Of a stretch of DNA of 64,000 nucleotides, positions 42,198 through 49,697 are shown one piece after another. The position numbers and the translations under genes are program-made. Position 1 is the stretch's first letter. Every line of letters starts with the position of its first letter. This DNA comes from Arthrobacter sp. ISL-48 (GTDB taxonomy: Bacteria > Actinomycetota > Actinomycetes > Actinomycetales > Micrococcaceae): positions 62,001-126,000 of the forward strand of contig NZ_JAGGPL010000013.1 in the NCBI RefSeq assembly GCF_018613805.1. Reading direction: 5' to 3'. The notes under the pieces are model-generated. The model was given only the letters and a program-made list of their open reading frames with translations. It was not told the origin of the DNA and made no database searches.

Positions 42198-42740
42198 ATG
42201 TCCCGAGTTCCGTCCCTGTCCCGCGATGACGCCGCCTCGGTCCACCAGCAGCCGCTGTGGGACCGCATCGAAGCGGAGCGCAAAATGCCCACCGCCAATA
42301 TCTTCCGCTCACTGGCGAATGCCCCTGTCCTGCTCGATGCTTTCCTGTCGTATGCCAACGCCATGCGTGACAGCTCCCTCCTGAGCCCCAAGCTGCGGGA
42401 GCTGGCCATACTGTCAGTGGGCCATGCCGCCGGCTCTGAATATGAGATCGCCCACCACCAGTCACATGGCCGCAGAGCCGGCCTCACGGACGAGCAGCTT
42501 GCCGCAGTCGCCGACGGCGACAGCGCCGAGCTTTTCAACAACGCCGAACGCGCCGTGATAGCCCTGGCACGCGAATCCACCATCAACGTGAACGTATCCG
42601 AGGCCACCTGGGCGGCCGCGGCCAGGCAACTCGACGACCAGCAGATGGTGGAGCTCACGCTGACCATCGCGTGGTACAACTCAGGCGTACGGGTAATGGG
42701 TCTGCTCGGCATTGAACTCGAGGACAGCTACCGCAAGTAA
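42198..42740 (+). CDS. Carboxymuconolactone decarboxylase (CMD/AhpD) family protein without the cysteine pair
   Basis: A 180-residue helical protein. The core LLSPKLRELAILSVGHAAGSEYEIAHHQSHGRRAGLTDEQ has the CMD layout and the His pair, but where peroxidase-type members have CxxC there is Ser-Glu-Tyr-Glu. A thiol redox role is therefore unlikely, and a lyase or decarboxylase-like role fits better. It lies 42 bases after the dioxygenase stop, in the same unit. The reaction is unknown. Confidence 0.82.
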   Translation: MSRVPSLSRDDAASVHQQPLWDRIEAERKMPTANIFRSLANAPVLLDAFLSYANAMRDSSLLSPKLRELAILSVGHAAGSEYEIAHHQSHGRRAGLTDEQLAAVADGDSAELFNNAERAVIALARESTINVNVSEATWAAAARQLDDQQMVELTLTIAWYNSGVRVMGLLGIELEDSYRK

Positions 42741-42800
42741 CTGGCCACCAACCCACTCCCCAGAATCACCACCCTTTTCGTTCCCTAGAAGGAGCCGTCA

Positions 42801-43910
42801 ATGGCGACGATGCGCGCAGCACGACTGCATCAGATCGGCGAACCCATGTCGATCGACACCATCGAAGTACCCATGCCCCGACCCACCGACGTACTGGTCA
42901 GGGTCAAGGCGGTCGGCATTGTGCCGAACATGGCCAACGTGATCAACAACTGGCCCACCTGGTTCCCGCACCAACCCATCCCGGCCTTCCCTGCGATCTT
43001 CGGCCTTGATCCCACCGGAGTGGTGGAGGAGGTCGGAGAATCCGTCATCAACGTCAAGCCCGGTGACCGGGTATACGTGAGCCCGCTGCGTTCCTGCGGC
43101 AGCTGCTACGCGTGCTCCGGCGGCACCCCCAGCCGCTGTCGGTACTACACCCTCAACGGGTACTTCAGCACCTCACGCGACGGCCAGCGGATTTTTGATC
43201 TTTACCCCTATGGCGGGTTCAGTGAGTTCATGACCGCCCCGCAGCAGGCTCTGGTCAAAATCCCGGACAACCTTCCGTTCGAGCTCGCCGCCCGTTTCGG
43301 CTACATCGGCACGGCCTATGGAGCGCTCCGCCTGGCCGACGCCGGACCAGGCAGCGTAGGCCTGATCGACGGCATCACGGGCACTCTGGGCGTAGCCGCG
43401 ACTGTGCTCTGCCTGAGTATGGGGGTGGCCAAGATCCTCGGCACCGGGCGCAACCAGGGGCTCTTGGACCGAGTGAAAGCCCTTTCGCCCGGTCGGATCG
43501 AGGTCATGAACCTCGGTGAGCAGTCGTCCGGCGAGTGGGCCAAGGCCAAGACACGTGGCGACGGGGCCCACTTCGTGATCAGCGCGCTCGGGGCCCGGGC
43601 TGACGCGGCCACCATGGTCGATTCGATGCAGGGGGTCCGGCGGGGTGGCCGGGTAGTGAACGTTGGCGGGGTCTCCGAAGAAGTCCCTGTCGACATGAAG
43701 TGGCTGATGGACGAGCAGGTTCAGATCATGGGCTCAAACTGGTTTACTGCCGCCCAGGGGCAGGAGATGGCCGACATGATCGAGACCGGCACCCTGGACC
43801 TCACTTACCTGGAGACCGAGGCGTTCCCATTGTCCGATGTGAACACGGCAATTTCCGGACGACTGAAAGATCCGCGCGGCGGTTTCAGCAACTACGTGGT
43901 CATTCCCTGA
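42801..43910 (+). CDS. Zinc-type alcohol dehydrogenase-like (MDR) protein lacking catalytic zinc ligands
   Basis: A 369-residue medium-chain reductase. The structural-zinc lobe is intact (CGSCYACSGGTPSRC, four Cys, about 94-112). The catalytic zinc site is not: the usual GIC motif reads GIVPNM and the usual GHE reads GLDPTG. The Rossmann domain begins around GLIDGITGTLGVAAT. It likely binds NAD(P)H but needs another catalytic mode, for example enone reduction. It follows the CMD gene by 60 bases; AGAAGGAG precedes the ATG. Confidence 0.83.
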   Translation: MATMRAARLHQIGEPMSIDTIEVPMPRPTDVLVRVKAVGIVPNMANVINNWPTWFPHQPIPAFPAIFGLDPTGVVEEVGESVINVKPGDRVYVSPLRSCGSCYACSGGTPSRCRYYTLNGYFSTSRDGQRIFDLYPYGGFSEFMTAPQQALVKIPDNLPFELAARFGYIGTAYGALRLADAGPGSVGLIDGITGTLGVAATVLCLSMGVAKILGTGRNQGLLDRVKALSPGRIEVMNLGEQSSGEWAKAKTRGDGAHFVISALGARADAATMVDSMQGVRRGGRVVNVGGVSEEVPVDMKWLMDEQVQIMGSNWFTAAQGQEMADMIETGTLDLTYLETEAFPLSDVNTAISGRLKDPRGGFSNYVVIP

Positions 43911-43921
43911 CCACGTGATCG

Positions 43922-43952
43922 GGCCGGTCGTCCGCCGCATGGACGGCCGGCC
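43922..43952 (+). terminator. 12-base-pair hairpin after the dioxygenase operon
   Basis: GGCCGGTCGTCC (43922-43933) pairs with GGACGGCCGGCC (43941-43952) with one G-T pair and a 7-base loop, 12 bases after the dehydrogenase stop. No T-run. It marks the likely end of the three-gene unit. Confidence 0.65.
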
Positions 43953-44015
43953 GTCGTGGGCAGCACCCCTGCGGTGGATCGATTTCGCGGGTTCACTACT
44001 TGAAAGGATGAGCAC

Positions 44016-44261
44016 ATGATCACCGAGAGGATTCACCAAATGCTGGTCGGCTCCGACGCTTCGGGCACCTCGTCAGGCGCGCACCGCGTGGAAAGGTTCC
44101 CCAAAGGCCGGATCACATCCTCCCCCTGGGAAGGATGGTGGCACGAGGAACCCAGGCCGAGGGCCGCGAAGCACAACCCGGCGGACCGGCTTCGTGAGCG
44201 GCGGAGAGTGAACCCGAACGGAGAAGTCAGTGAACTCCACAGCAACGATAAGAATCGATGA
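44016..44261 (+). CDS. Hypothetical small basic protein
   Basis: An 81-residue open frame with AAAGG (44003-44007) eight bases before the ATG. The protein is Arg/His/Glu-rich and low in hydrophobic residues, with no family I recognise. It overlaps the next open frame by 32 bases, so one of the two may be spurious. Confidence 0.35.
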   Translation: MITERIHQMLVGSDASGTSSGAHRVERFPKGRITSSPWEGWWHEEPRPRAAKHNPADRLRERRRVNPNGEVSELHSNDKNR

Positions 44262-44514
44262 GTGGGCCAAGCTCACAGGTGTAGACGTTGAAATCTGGCA
44301 GCGAAACCGGATGATCCGACGAGGCCGCGTTGAGATGGCAAGCAGCGATTCACGCCTGGCCTGGATCATGGCAGACGGCATCGAAACAAGGACCCTGGTC
44401 GAAAAGTCGCAAGGTCATGTCATCCGGATATCCATCAGGAACACCGAGATGTTCAGCCAGGGTGTGAAAGAACATCCGGGGAAGATAGACGTGGTCCTTT
44501 ACATGGGGGGCTAG
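44230..44514 (+). CDS. Hypothetical protein
   Basis: A 94-residue protein starting at GTG 44230 with GGAGAAG eight bases upstream. It has an alpha/beta-like pattern (TIRIDEWAKLTGVDVEIWQRN, then VIRISIRNTEMF, then KIDVVLYMGG), but no family I can name. It stands between the dioxygenase unit and the convergent cupin gene. Confidence 0.5.
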   Translation: MNSTATIRIDEWAKLTGVDVEIWQRNRMIRRGRVEMASSDSRLAWIMADGIETRTLVEKSQGHVIRISIRNTEMFSQGVKEHPGKIDVVLYMGG

Positions 44515-44536
44515 CATGCTTCCAGTCCTCCCGCAC

Positions 44537-45067
44537 TCAGGCGCTGGCGCCGGTGAGCACAAACGCCACCGTCGCCGGCGCCTGTGTTTTGTTGCGCCAG
44601 GCATGCCGCGCGGCGACCTGCACGACGGTATCGCCCTGCGTCAGGCAGACCTCCGCGCCGTCGTCCAGCCCGAGCCACACCTCCCCTTCGAGCACTACCC
44701 CATAGTCCACGCTGGGTGTGCGGTGCATCCCGTCCGGCTCGAAGACCTTGGCCAGATCCGGTGCGTAGGCAGCAAGTTCCTGACCGGCCGCGGCGGGATC
44801 GAAATCGGGACTCATGACCACTGAATCGGGGGCATAGCGGACGATCACAAAGCTTGCACCGCCGGGGCCAGGGACGACAGGGCCGTGATTGTCGGTGGGC
44901 TCGGCGTTGGGCGGCGTGCTCGAGGGCACCCCGGGCGTGAACCAGATCCGGATCTGAGCCTGTCCCGGCATCGTCTCAAAGTCGTGGCTGTGAGGTACCG
45001 CTCCGTCGGAGACTAAGACGGACTTCCCAGTGCCGTCCGTACCGGTAACCACTCTACGTACTGTCAC
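44537..45067 (-). CDS. Cupin-domain protein of the catabolic island
   Basis: A 176-residue protein. A C-terminal cupin (about 95-172) carries motif 1 with HRTPSVDYGVVLEGEVWL, where the second His is replaced, and motif 2 with GDTVVQVAARHAWRN (His). The N-terminal 90 residues contain a His-rich start and a Pro/Gly-rich linker. It diverges from the FAH operon, and both flanking promoters carry the LacI-type operator, so it belongs to the regulon. Similar proteins include ring-cleavage or isomerase-like cupins. Confidence 0.8.
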   Translation of the reverse strand: MTVRRVVTGTDGTGKSVLVSDGAVPHSHDFETMPGQAQIRIWFTPGVPSSTPPNAEPTDNHGPVVPGPGGASFVIVRYAPDSVVMSPDFDPAAAGQELAAYAPDLAKVFEPDGMHRTPSVDYGVVLEGEVWLGLDDGAEVCLTQGDTVVQVAARHAWRNKTQAPATVAFVLTGASA

Positions 45068-45091
45068 TTTAAGTTCCCATCGTCAGTCGCG

Positions 45092-45133
45092 TGCCATCGA
45101 TAGCACTATGCTCAATTATTCCAGCCATGTCAA
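45092..45133 (-). promoter_or_regulatory. Promoter and operator of the cupin gene
   Basis: On the minus strand: TTGACA (45133-45128), 17-base spacer, CATAGT (45110-45105), then the operator at the transcript start. On the plus strand the operator reads TGCCATCGATAGCA (45092-45105), one mismatch from the regulon consensus. Confidence 0.65.
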
Positions 45134-45226
45134 CACCTCCATCTTTGGCGGCACACTGCTGCCAGCCAGCGCGCTGGTGGCGTCACATGGCGGAAGTCGC
45201 TCAGGGGTGGCACTATGCAGAGGTTG

Positions 45227-45241
45227 TGCTATCGTTAGCAT
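45227..45241 (+). promoter_or_regulatory. Operator and leaderless -10 of the FAH-enolase operon
   Basis: TGCTATCGTTAGCA (45227-45240) is followed directly by the ATG at 45242. TATCGT (45230-45235) is 6 bases before that ATG, so the transcript should start at the ATG and the operator covers the -10. No good -35 is visible. Confidence 0.7.
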
Positions 45242-46267
45242 ATGTTCGAAGATGACAACCGAAACGCCGACATTTCCCCCGCGGGGGTGGTGCTGGCCCA
45301 GGCGGGCCTGCACGGGAACCCGGCCGAGGTCTGGCTAGTGCACCGCGACCATGCCCTTCCGCTGCTTGACTGGGCGGAAGACTGGCCGTGCGCTAGGTTC
45401 ACGTCCGTCACTGACCTGATCCGTGAGTGGGGCACCAATCATGCTGAGCTTCGCCGGTTGACCGAGCTGCCCCGGACCGCGGAGGCGATCGCCGGGGACG
45501 GGCTGCCTGTCGATTCGTTGCGGCTGGAGGCTCCGCTGCGGCCCGAGCAGCTGTTCTGCACCATCGGCAATTACCGGCGGCAGGTCATCGAAGCCACCGT
45601 CGACGGTGGTGAGCCGGCCGACGCCGATCGGCTGCGCGCCGCCAGCACGCAGGCTCTGAAGCAGCGACGCCTCGACGGCAGCCCCTACGTCGCCCTGACC
45701 AGCATCGACCGGATCGGCAGCCCTCTAAGCGAGCTGGTTCTGAATCCGGACGTGGACACCCTGGACTGGGAGGTCGAGATCGGTGCCGTCATCGGAGGGT
45801 CCGGCTTGCGACTGACGCCGTCCGAGGCGCACACGGCTATCGCCGGTTACTGCGTGGTCAATGACCTGACCATCCGGTCCCGCGTTGTCCGGCCAGACCT
45901 GCCCGGGCTGGGCAGCGACTGGCTTCAGTGCAAGGGCATGCAGGGATCGCTCCCGGTAGGACCGTGGTTCGTTCCCGCCTGGCAGGTCCCCGACCCCTCC
46001 CATCTACGGCTTCAGCTGTCGCTGAACGACACGCTCATGCAGGACGACACTGCCGACGACATGGTGTTCAGCATTCCCGAGCAGCTGTCGTACCTTTCCC
46101 AGCACACCCGTCTCCGCCCCGGCGACTTGCTCTGCACCGGCTCCCCCGCCGGGTTCGGCCTCCACCACGGCCGTTTTCTCTGCGCCGGAGACATCGTCAG
46201 GGCTTCGGTGACCGGGCTGGGCGAGCAGATCACCCGGTGCGTAGACCCGACATTCCATCCACGCTGA
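45242..46267 (+). CDS. Fumarylacetoacetate hydrolase (FAH) family protein 1
   Basis: A 341-residue protein. The catalytic FAH fold (about 105-335) has the metal-site acidic residues in LDWEVEIGAVIGG (Glu-x-Glu) and YCVVNDLTIRS (Asp), and RPGDLLCTGSPAGFG near the end. Family members hydrolyse acylpyruvates, hydrate or decarboxylate 2-oxo-dienoates. The N-terminal 100 residues are less conserved. It is the first, leaderless gene of a six-to-seven-gene operon. Which C-C bond it acts on is unknown. Confidence 0.85.
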   Translation: MFEDDNRNADISPAGVVLAQAGLHGNPAEVWLVHRDHALPLLDWAEDWPCARFTSVTDLIREWGTNHAELRRLTELPRTAEAIAGDGLPVDSLRLEAPLRPEQLFCTIGNYRRQVIEATVDGGEPADADRLRAASTQALKQRRLDGSPYVALTSIDRIGSPLSELVLNPDVDTLDWEVEIGAVIGGSGLRLTPSEAHTAIAGYCVVNDLTIRSRVVRPDLPGLGSDWLQCKGMQGSLPVGPWFVPAWQVPDPSHLRLQLSLNDTLMQDDTADDMVFSIPEQLSYLSQHTRLRPGDLLCTGSPAGFGLHHGRFLCAGDIVRASVTGLGEQITRCVDPTFHPR

Positions 46268-46321
46268 TCCCCACCCAAACCCGGCCGCTCCAGGCCGGAC
46301 CACGAAGAAGGAGCACCAGTC

Positions 46322-47314
46322 ATGACCCCGCAGCAAACAGTACTGCTGACAGACCGGGCCTGGCCTGACGACAGCATCGAACGAAGCATCATCGAAGATG
46401 CCGGCTTCGCTCTCGTCGCCGGCCCGGCCGACCCAGCGCGGGTTGAGATCATCGACGCCCTGATCGCCGAACACCAACCCGCCGCGATCCTCACCTGCTG
46501 GGCAACGGTGTCCGCCGCAGCGATCGCGTCCTCGGCCCCGCTTCGCGTCGTTGCCCGGATGGGGGTGGGCCTGGATAACATCGCCGTGTCCGCCGCCACT
46601 GATTCCCGTGTGCAGGTCACCAACGTCCCGGACTACTGCGTCGCGGAGGTCTCAGACCACGCCGTCGGGCTGGCCCTGGCCTGGACCCGCGGCCTGGTCG
46701 CTGCCGACCGCGAGGTCCGCGCCAGCAGCTGGAACCCGGCCGGGGCCCGGCTTCGCCGCCTGTCCAACCTGACCTGCGGCGTCATCGGTTACGGCCGGAT
46801 CGGCAGGGCCACCGCAGCCAAGCTGCGGGCGCTTGGAGCGCGCGTCGTGATCAGCGACCCGCATCCTCCGGCCGACACCGGCGGGATCGAAGTGATGCCC
46901 CTCGACGGCCTGCTCGCCGCCAGCGATATTGTCGTCCTGCACGCACCCCTGGTTCCGCACACCCATCACCTGATCGGCGAACGGGAGCTTGGGCTGCTGC
47001 CGCAGGACGCGTTCGTGATCAACGTCAGCCGGGGCGGACTGATCGACACCACCGCCCTGATCGCCTTCTTGGAGAATGGGCATATCGGCGGAGCAGGGTT
47101 GGACGTCCTGGAGGAGGAGCCGGCGGTTCCAGCCGAGCTGCTGGCCCACCCCGGAGTGATCGTCACGCCCCACATTGCCTTCTCCTCCGACGCATCGGTG
47201 ATCGACCTGCGCCGCAACGCCGCCGAGGAAGTCGTGCGCGTCCTGCGCGGCGAACCGGCCCGCTACCCCTGCAACAACATCCCGTCCGCCCTCTCCACTG
47301 GAGTGTCGTCTTGA
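46322..47314 (+). CDS. D-2-hydroxyacid dehydrogenase (phosphoglycerate dehydrogenase/CtBP-like)
   Basis: A 330-residue NAD(P)-dependent dehydrogenase. The nucleotide-binding motif is GVIGYGRIGRAT (about 155). The catalytic Arg, Glu and His are seen in NVSRGGLID, DVLEEEP and VTPHIAFSS. Reduction of a 2-oxo acid such as hydroxypyruvate to the D-hydroxy acid, or the reverse, is expected. AAGGAG lies 8 bases before the ATG. Its stop overlaps the enolase start by 4 bases, so the two proteins are probably made in equal amounts. Confidence 0.86.
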   Translation: MTPQQTVLLTDRAWPDDSIERSIIEDAGFALVAGPADPARVEIIDALIAEHQPAAILTCWATVSAAAIASSAPLRVVARMGVGLDNIAVSAATDSRVQVTNVPDYCVAEVSDHAVGLALAWTRGLVAADREVRASSWNPAGARLRRLSNLTCGVIGYGRIGRATAAKLRALGARVVISDPHPPADTGGIEVMPLDGLLAASDIVVLHAPLVPHTHHLIGERELGLLPQDAFVINVSRGGLIDTTALIAFLENGHIGGAGLDVLEEEPAVPAELLAHPGVIVTPHIAFSSDASVIDLRRNAAEEVVRVLRGEPARYPCNNIPSALSTGVSS

Positions 47315-48615
47315 GTACCATCCGAACCATCCACGGCCGCCAGATCTTCGACTCCCGCGGCCGCCCGACCGTCGAGGTTGACGTCGTGCTCGACACCGGC
47401 GCCGTGGCCCGAGCCTCAGTGCCCTCCGGGGCGTCCACCGGCACCCACGAGGCCCACGAGCTGCGCGACGGCGACAAGTCAGTGTTCGACGGCCTCGGCG
47501 TCACCGCCGCCGTCGAGCACGTGAACGGCCAGATCGCCGCAGCCCTGCGCGGCCACGACGTCGACGACCAGCGCGGCATCGACGATCGGCTGCGGGACCT
47601 TGACGGAACGCCCGCGCTGTCCAGGCTCGGCGCCAACGCCGTCCTGGGCACGTCGCTGGCAGTCTGCCGCGCCTCCGCCGTGGCCAGCGGGCAACCGCTA
47701 TATCGACGGATCGCCCAGCTCGCCGGCGTCGACGAGCCGGTGCTGCCGATGCCGATGGTTAATATCCTCTCCGGCGGCCTCCACGCCGGCCGCGGCATGG
47801 ACGTCCAGGACTTCCTGGCCGTGCCGGTCTCGGCAACCTCCGCACTCGAAGCGATCCAGCTCACGTCCCGCGTCCGGGCCGCTGCGGCCACCCTCTGCGC
47901 CGAGCGGGGGCTGCCCACCCTGCTGGCCGACGAGGGCGGACTGAGCCCGGGCTGCCGCACGGGCGAGGAGGCCCTGGAGCTGATCACCCAGTCCATCGAG
48001 GCCGCTGGCCTGCAGCCCGGGACGGACATCGCCATCGCCATCGATGTCGCTGCGGCCTCCCTGTACGACCGCGACGCCGGTGACTACCACCTGCGCCGGC
48101 AGGAACGCCATGTCAACACTGCCGAGATGATCGACATGATGTCGTCCTGGGTCGACCGCTTCGCGATCGTCTCGATCGAGGACGGGTTGGATGAGGATGA
48201 CTGGGCCGGCTGGCAGACGCTGACCAAGCGCCTTGGTCAGCGGATCAGGTTGATCGGCGACGATCTGTTCACCACCAACAGCCAAAGACTCGCCGAGGGC
48301 GTTGCCCGCGGCGTCGCCAACGGGGTCCTGGTCAAGGTCAACCAGAACGGCACGCTGACTGGCACCCTCGACGTGGTAGCCCAGGCGCGGGATGCCGGCT
48401 ACGCCCCGGTTGTCTCCGCACGATCCGGGGAGACCGAGGACGACTTCCTCGCCGACCTCGCTGTCGGGACCGCGGCCGGACAGATTAAGATCGGGTCCGT
48501 GCGGAACTCCGAGCGAATGGCCAAATACAACCAGCTGGTGCGCATTGCCGAGGACTCCAGCCTGGGCTTCAAGAATCTGCCCGCGCTGGCACCCACTCCG
48601 GCGGTTGTAAGGTGA
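47311..48615 (+). CDS. Divergent enolase paralogue
   Basis: A 434-residue protein along the whole length of enolase. The metal ligands are conserved (Asp245, Glu290, Asp317), as are the base Lys342, Glu208 in DEGG, Lys393, Arg371-Ser372, His158 and the SGASTG loop. Changed positions, by yeast numbering, are His373 to Ala370 (SARSGETED instead of SHRSGETED), Glu168 to Asp167, and Ile to Asn346 next to the catalytic Lys. This pattern argues for a specialised enzyme acting on a 2-phosphoglycerate-like or related acid, not for housekeeping enolase. It overlaps both neighbours by 4 bases. Confidence 0.85.
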   Translation: MSTIRTIHGRQIFDSRGRPTVEVDVVLDTGAVARASVPSGASTGTHEAHELRDGDKSVFDGLGVTAAVEHVNGQIAAALRGHDVDDQRGIDDRLRDLDGTPALSRLGANAVLGTSLAVCRASAVASGQPLYRRIAQLAGVDEPVLPMPMVNILSGGLHAGRGMDVQDFLAVPVSATSALEAIQLTSRVRAAAATLCAERGLPTLLADEGGLSPGCRTGEEALELITQSIEAAGLQPGTDIAIAIDVAAASLYDRDAGDYHLRRQERHVNTAEMIDMMSSWVDRFAIVSIEDGLDEDDWAGWQTLTKRLGQRIRLIGDDLFTTNSQRLAEGVARGVANGVLVKVNQNGTLTGTLDVVAQARDAGYAPVVSARSGETEDDFLADLAVGTAAGQIKIGSVRNSERMAKYNQLVRIAEDSSLGFKNLPALAPTPAVVR

Positions 48616-49697
48616 GCGGCGCCGGTCCCGAGGCCAGGGTGCAGGAGTTCCTGCAGCGCCAAGGACTGATGCAACCGGCTGAGGCGGCGGTACTGACCCC
48701 CCTCACCGGTGGCGTGAGCTCGGACCTGTGGCGGGTGGACCTGCCCGGCCGCACCCTGTGCGTGAAAGGAGCTTTAGCCCGGTTGAAGGTTGCGCAGGAG
48801 TGGCTGGCGCCGATCTCCCGCAACCGGGTCGAGTACCAGTGGCTGCAGCTCGCGGGTGCCGTTGCTCCGAAGCAGATTCCGCAGGTGCTCGCCTACGACG
48901 GGGAGGCCGGGCTGTTCGCGATGCAGTTCCTTCCGCCTGAAGATTACCCGGTGTGGAAGGATGAGCTCCTCGCCGGGAAGGTCGACCCTGCTGCCGCATA
49001 CGCAGTCGGCGATCTTGTGGGCCGGCTGCACAGAGCCAGCACCAAGCTTCAATGGGCCGCGGACACGTTCGCTACGGACGATAACTTCAACGCCTTACGC
49101 ATCGAGCCCTACTTTCGGGTCACCGCCCGCGCCAACCCCGACCTCGACGACCGGATTGACTGGCTCGCCGCGGTGACCACCGGCACACACCTGGCGGTGG
49201 TGCACGGCGACGTCAGTCCCAAGAACATCCTTCTCGGGCCGCATGGTCCGGTGCTGCTCGACGCTGAGTGCGGCTGGTTCGGTGACCCAGCATTTGACGT
49301 CGCATTCTGCCTGAACCACCTGCTGCTCAAGGCGATCGTCCTGCCCGACCACATCGAGCAACTGCATCGCTCCGCCCAACAGCTGTTGGACGGCTACATC
49401 CAGCACGTTGACTGGGAATCGACGGCAGACCTGAGGGGCCGTGTGGCGGCTCTCCTGCCGCTGCTCGCCCTGGCCCGCGTCGACGGCGCCTCCCCCGCGG
49501 AGTACCTGTCACCGCCTCAACGCGCCCAGGTGCGCGACCTTGCCCGGTCCCTGATGTCCCGGCCCATCGGTACCATCGACTCGATCGTCAGTGACTGGAT
49601 GATGGCGGCGGCTACTGACGGCCTGACTCCTGTCAGCACTGCACACATAAGCACTGCACACATAAGCACTGCACACGCCAAGGAGCAGACCCAGTGA
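48612..49697 (+). CDS. APH-fold small-molecule kinase
   Basis: A 361-residue kinase of the aminoglycoside phosphotransferase/homoserine-kinase fold. The ATP-site segment GGVSSDLWRVDLPGRTLCVKGA holds the conserved Lys. The catalytic loop is VVHGDVSPKNILLGP and the metal site is VLLDAECGWFGDPAFD. Operon position between an enolase and an FAH hydrolase suggests it phosphorylates a pathway hydroxy acid (for example a glycerate-like compound). The C-terminus carries three 15-base direct repeats (49635-49679) coding for STAHI units. 4-base overlaps on both sides. Confidence 0.83.
   Translation: MSGAGPEARVQEFLQRQGLMQPAEAAVLTPLTGGVSSDLWRVDLPGRTLCVKGALARLKVAQEWLAPISRNRVEYQWLQLAGAVAPKQIPQVLAYDGEAGLFAMQFLPPEDYPVWKDELLAGKVDPAAAYAVGDLVGRLHRASTKLQWAADTFATDDNFNALRIEPYFRVTARANPDLDDRIDWLAAVTTGTHLAVVHGDVSPKNILLGPHGPVLLDAECGWFGDPAFDVAFCLNHLLLKAIVLPDHIEQLHRSAQQLLDGYIQHVDWESTADLRGRVAALLPLLALARVDGASPAEYLSPPQRAQVRDLARSLMSRPIGTIDSIVSDWMMAAATDGLTPVSTAHISTAHISTAHAKEQTQ
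49635..49679 (+). repeat. Three 15-bp tandem repeats at the kinase C-terminus
   Basis: AGCACTGCACACATA at 49635-49649 and 49650-49664, and a third unit with three changed bases at the end (49665-49679). The unit is in frame and adds Ser-Thr-Ala-His-Ile-like pentapeptides, so unit number can change without frame loss. Confidence 0.9.
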
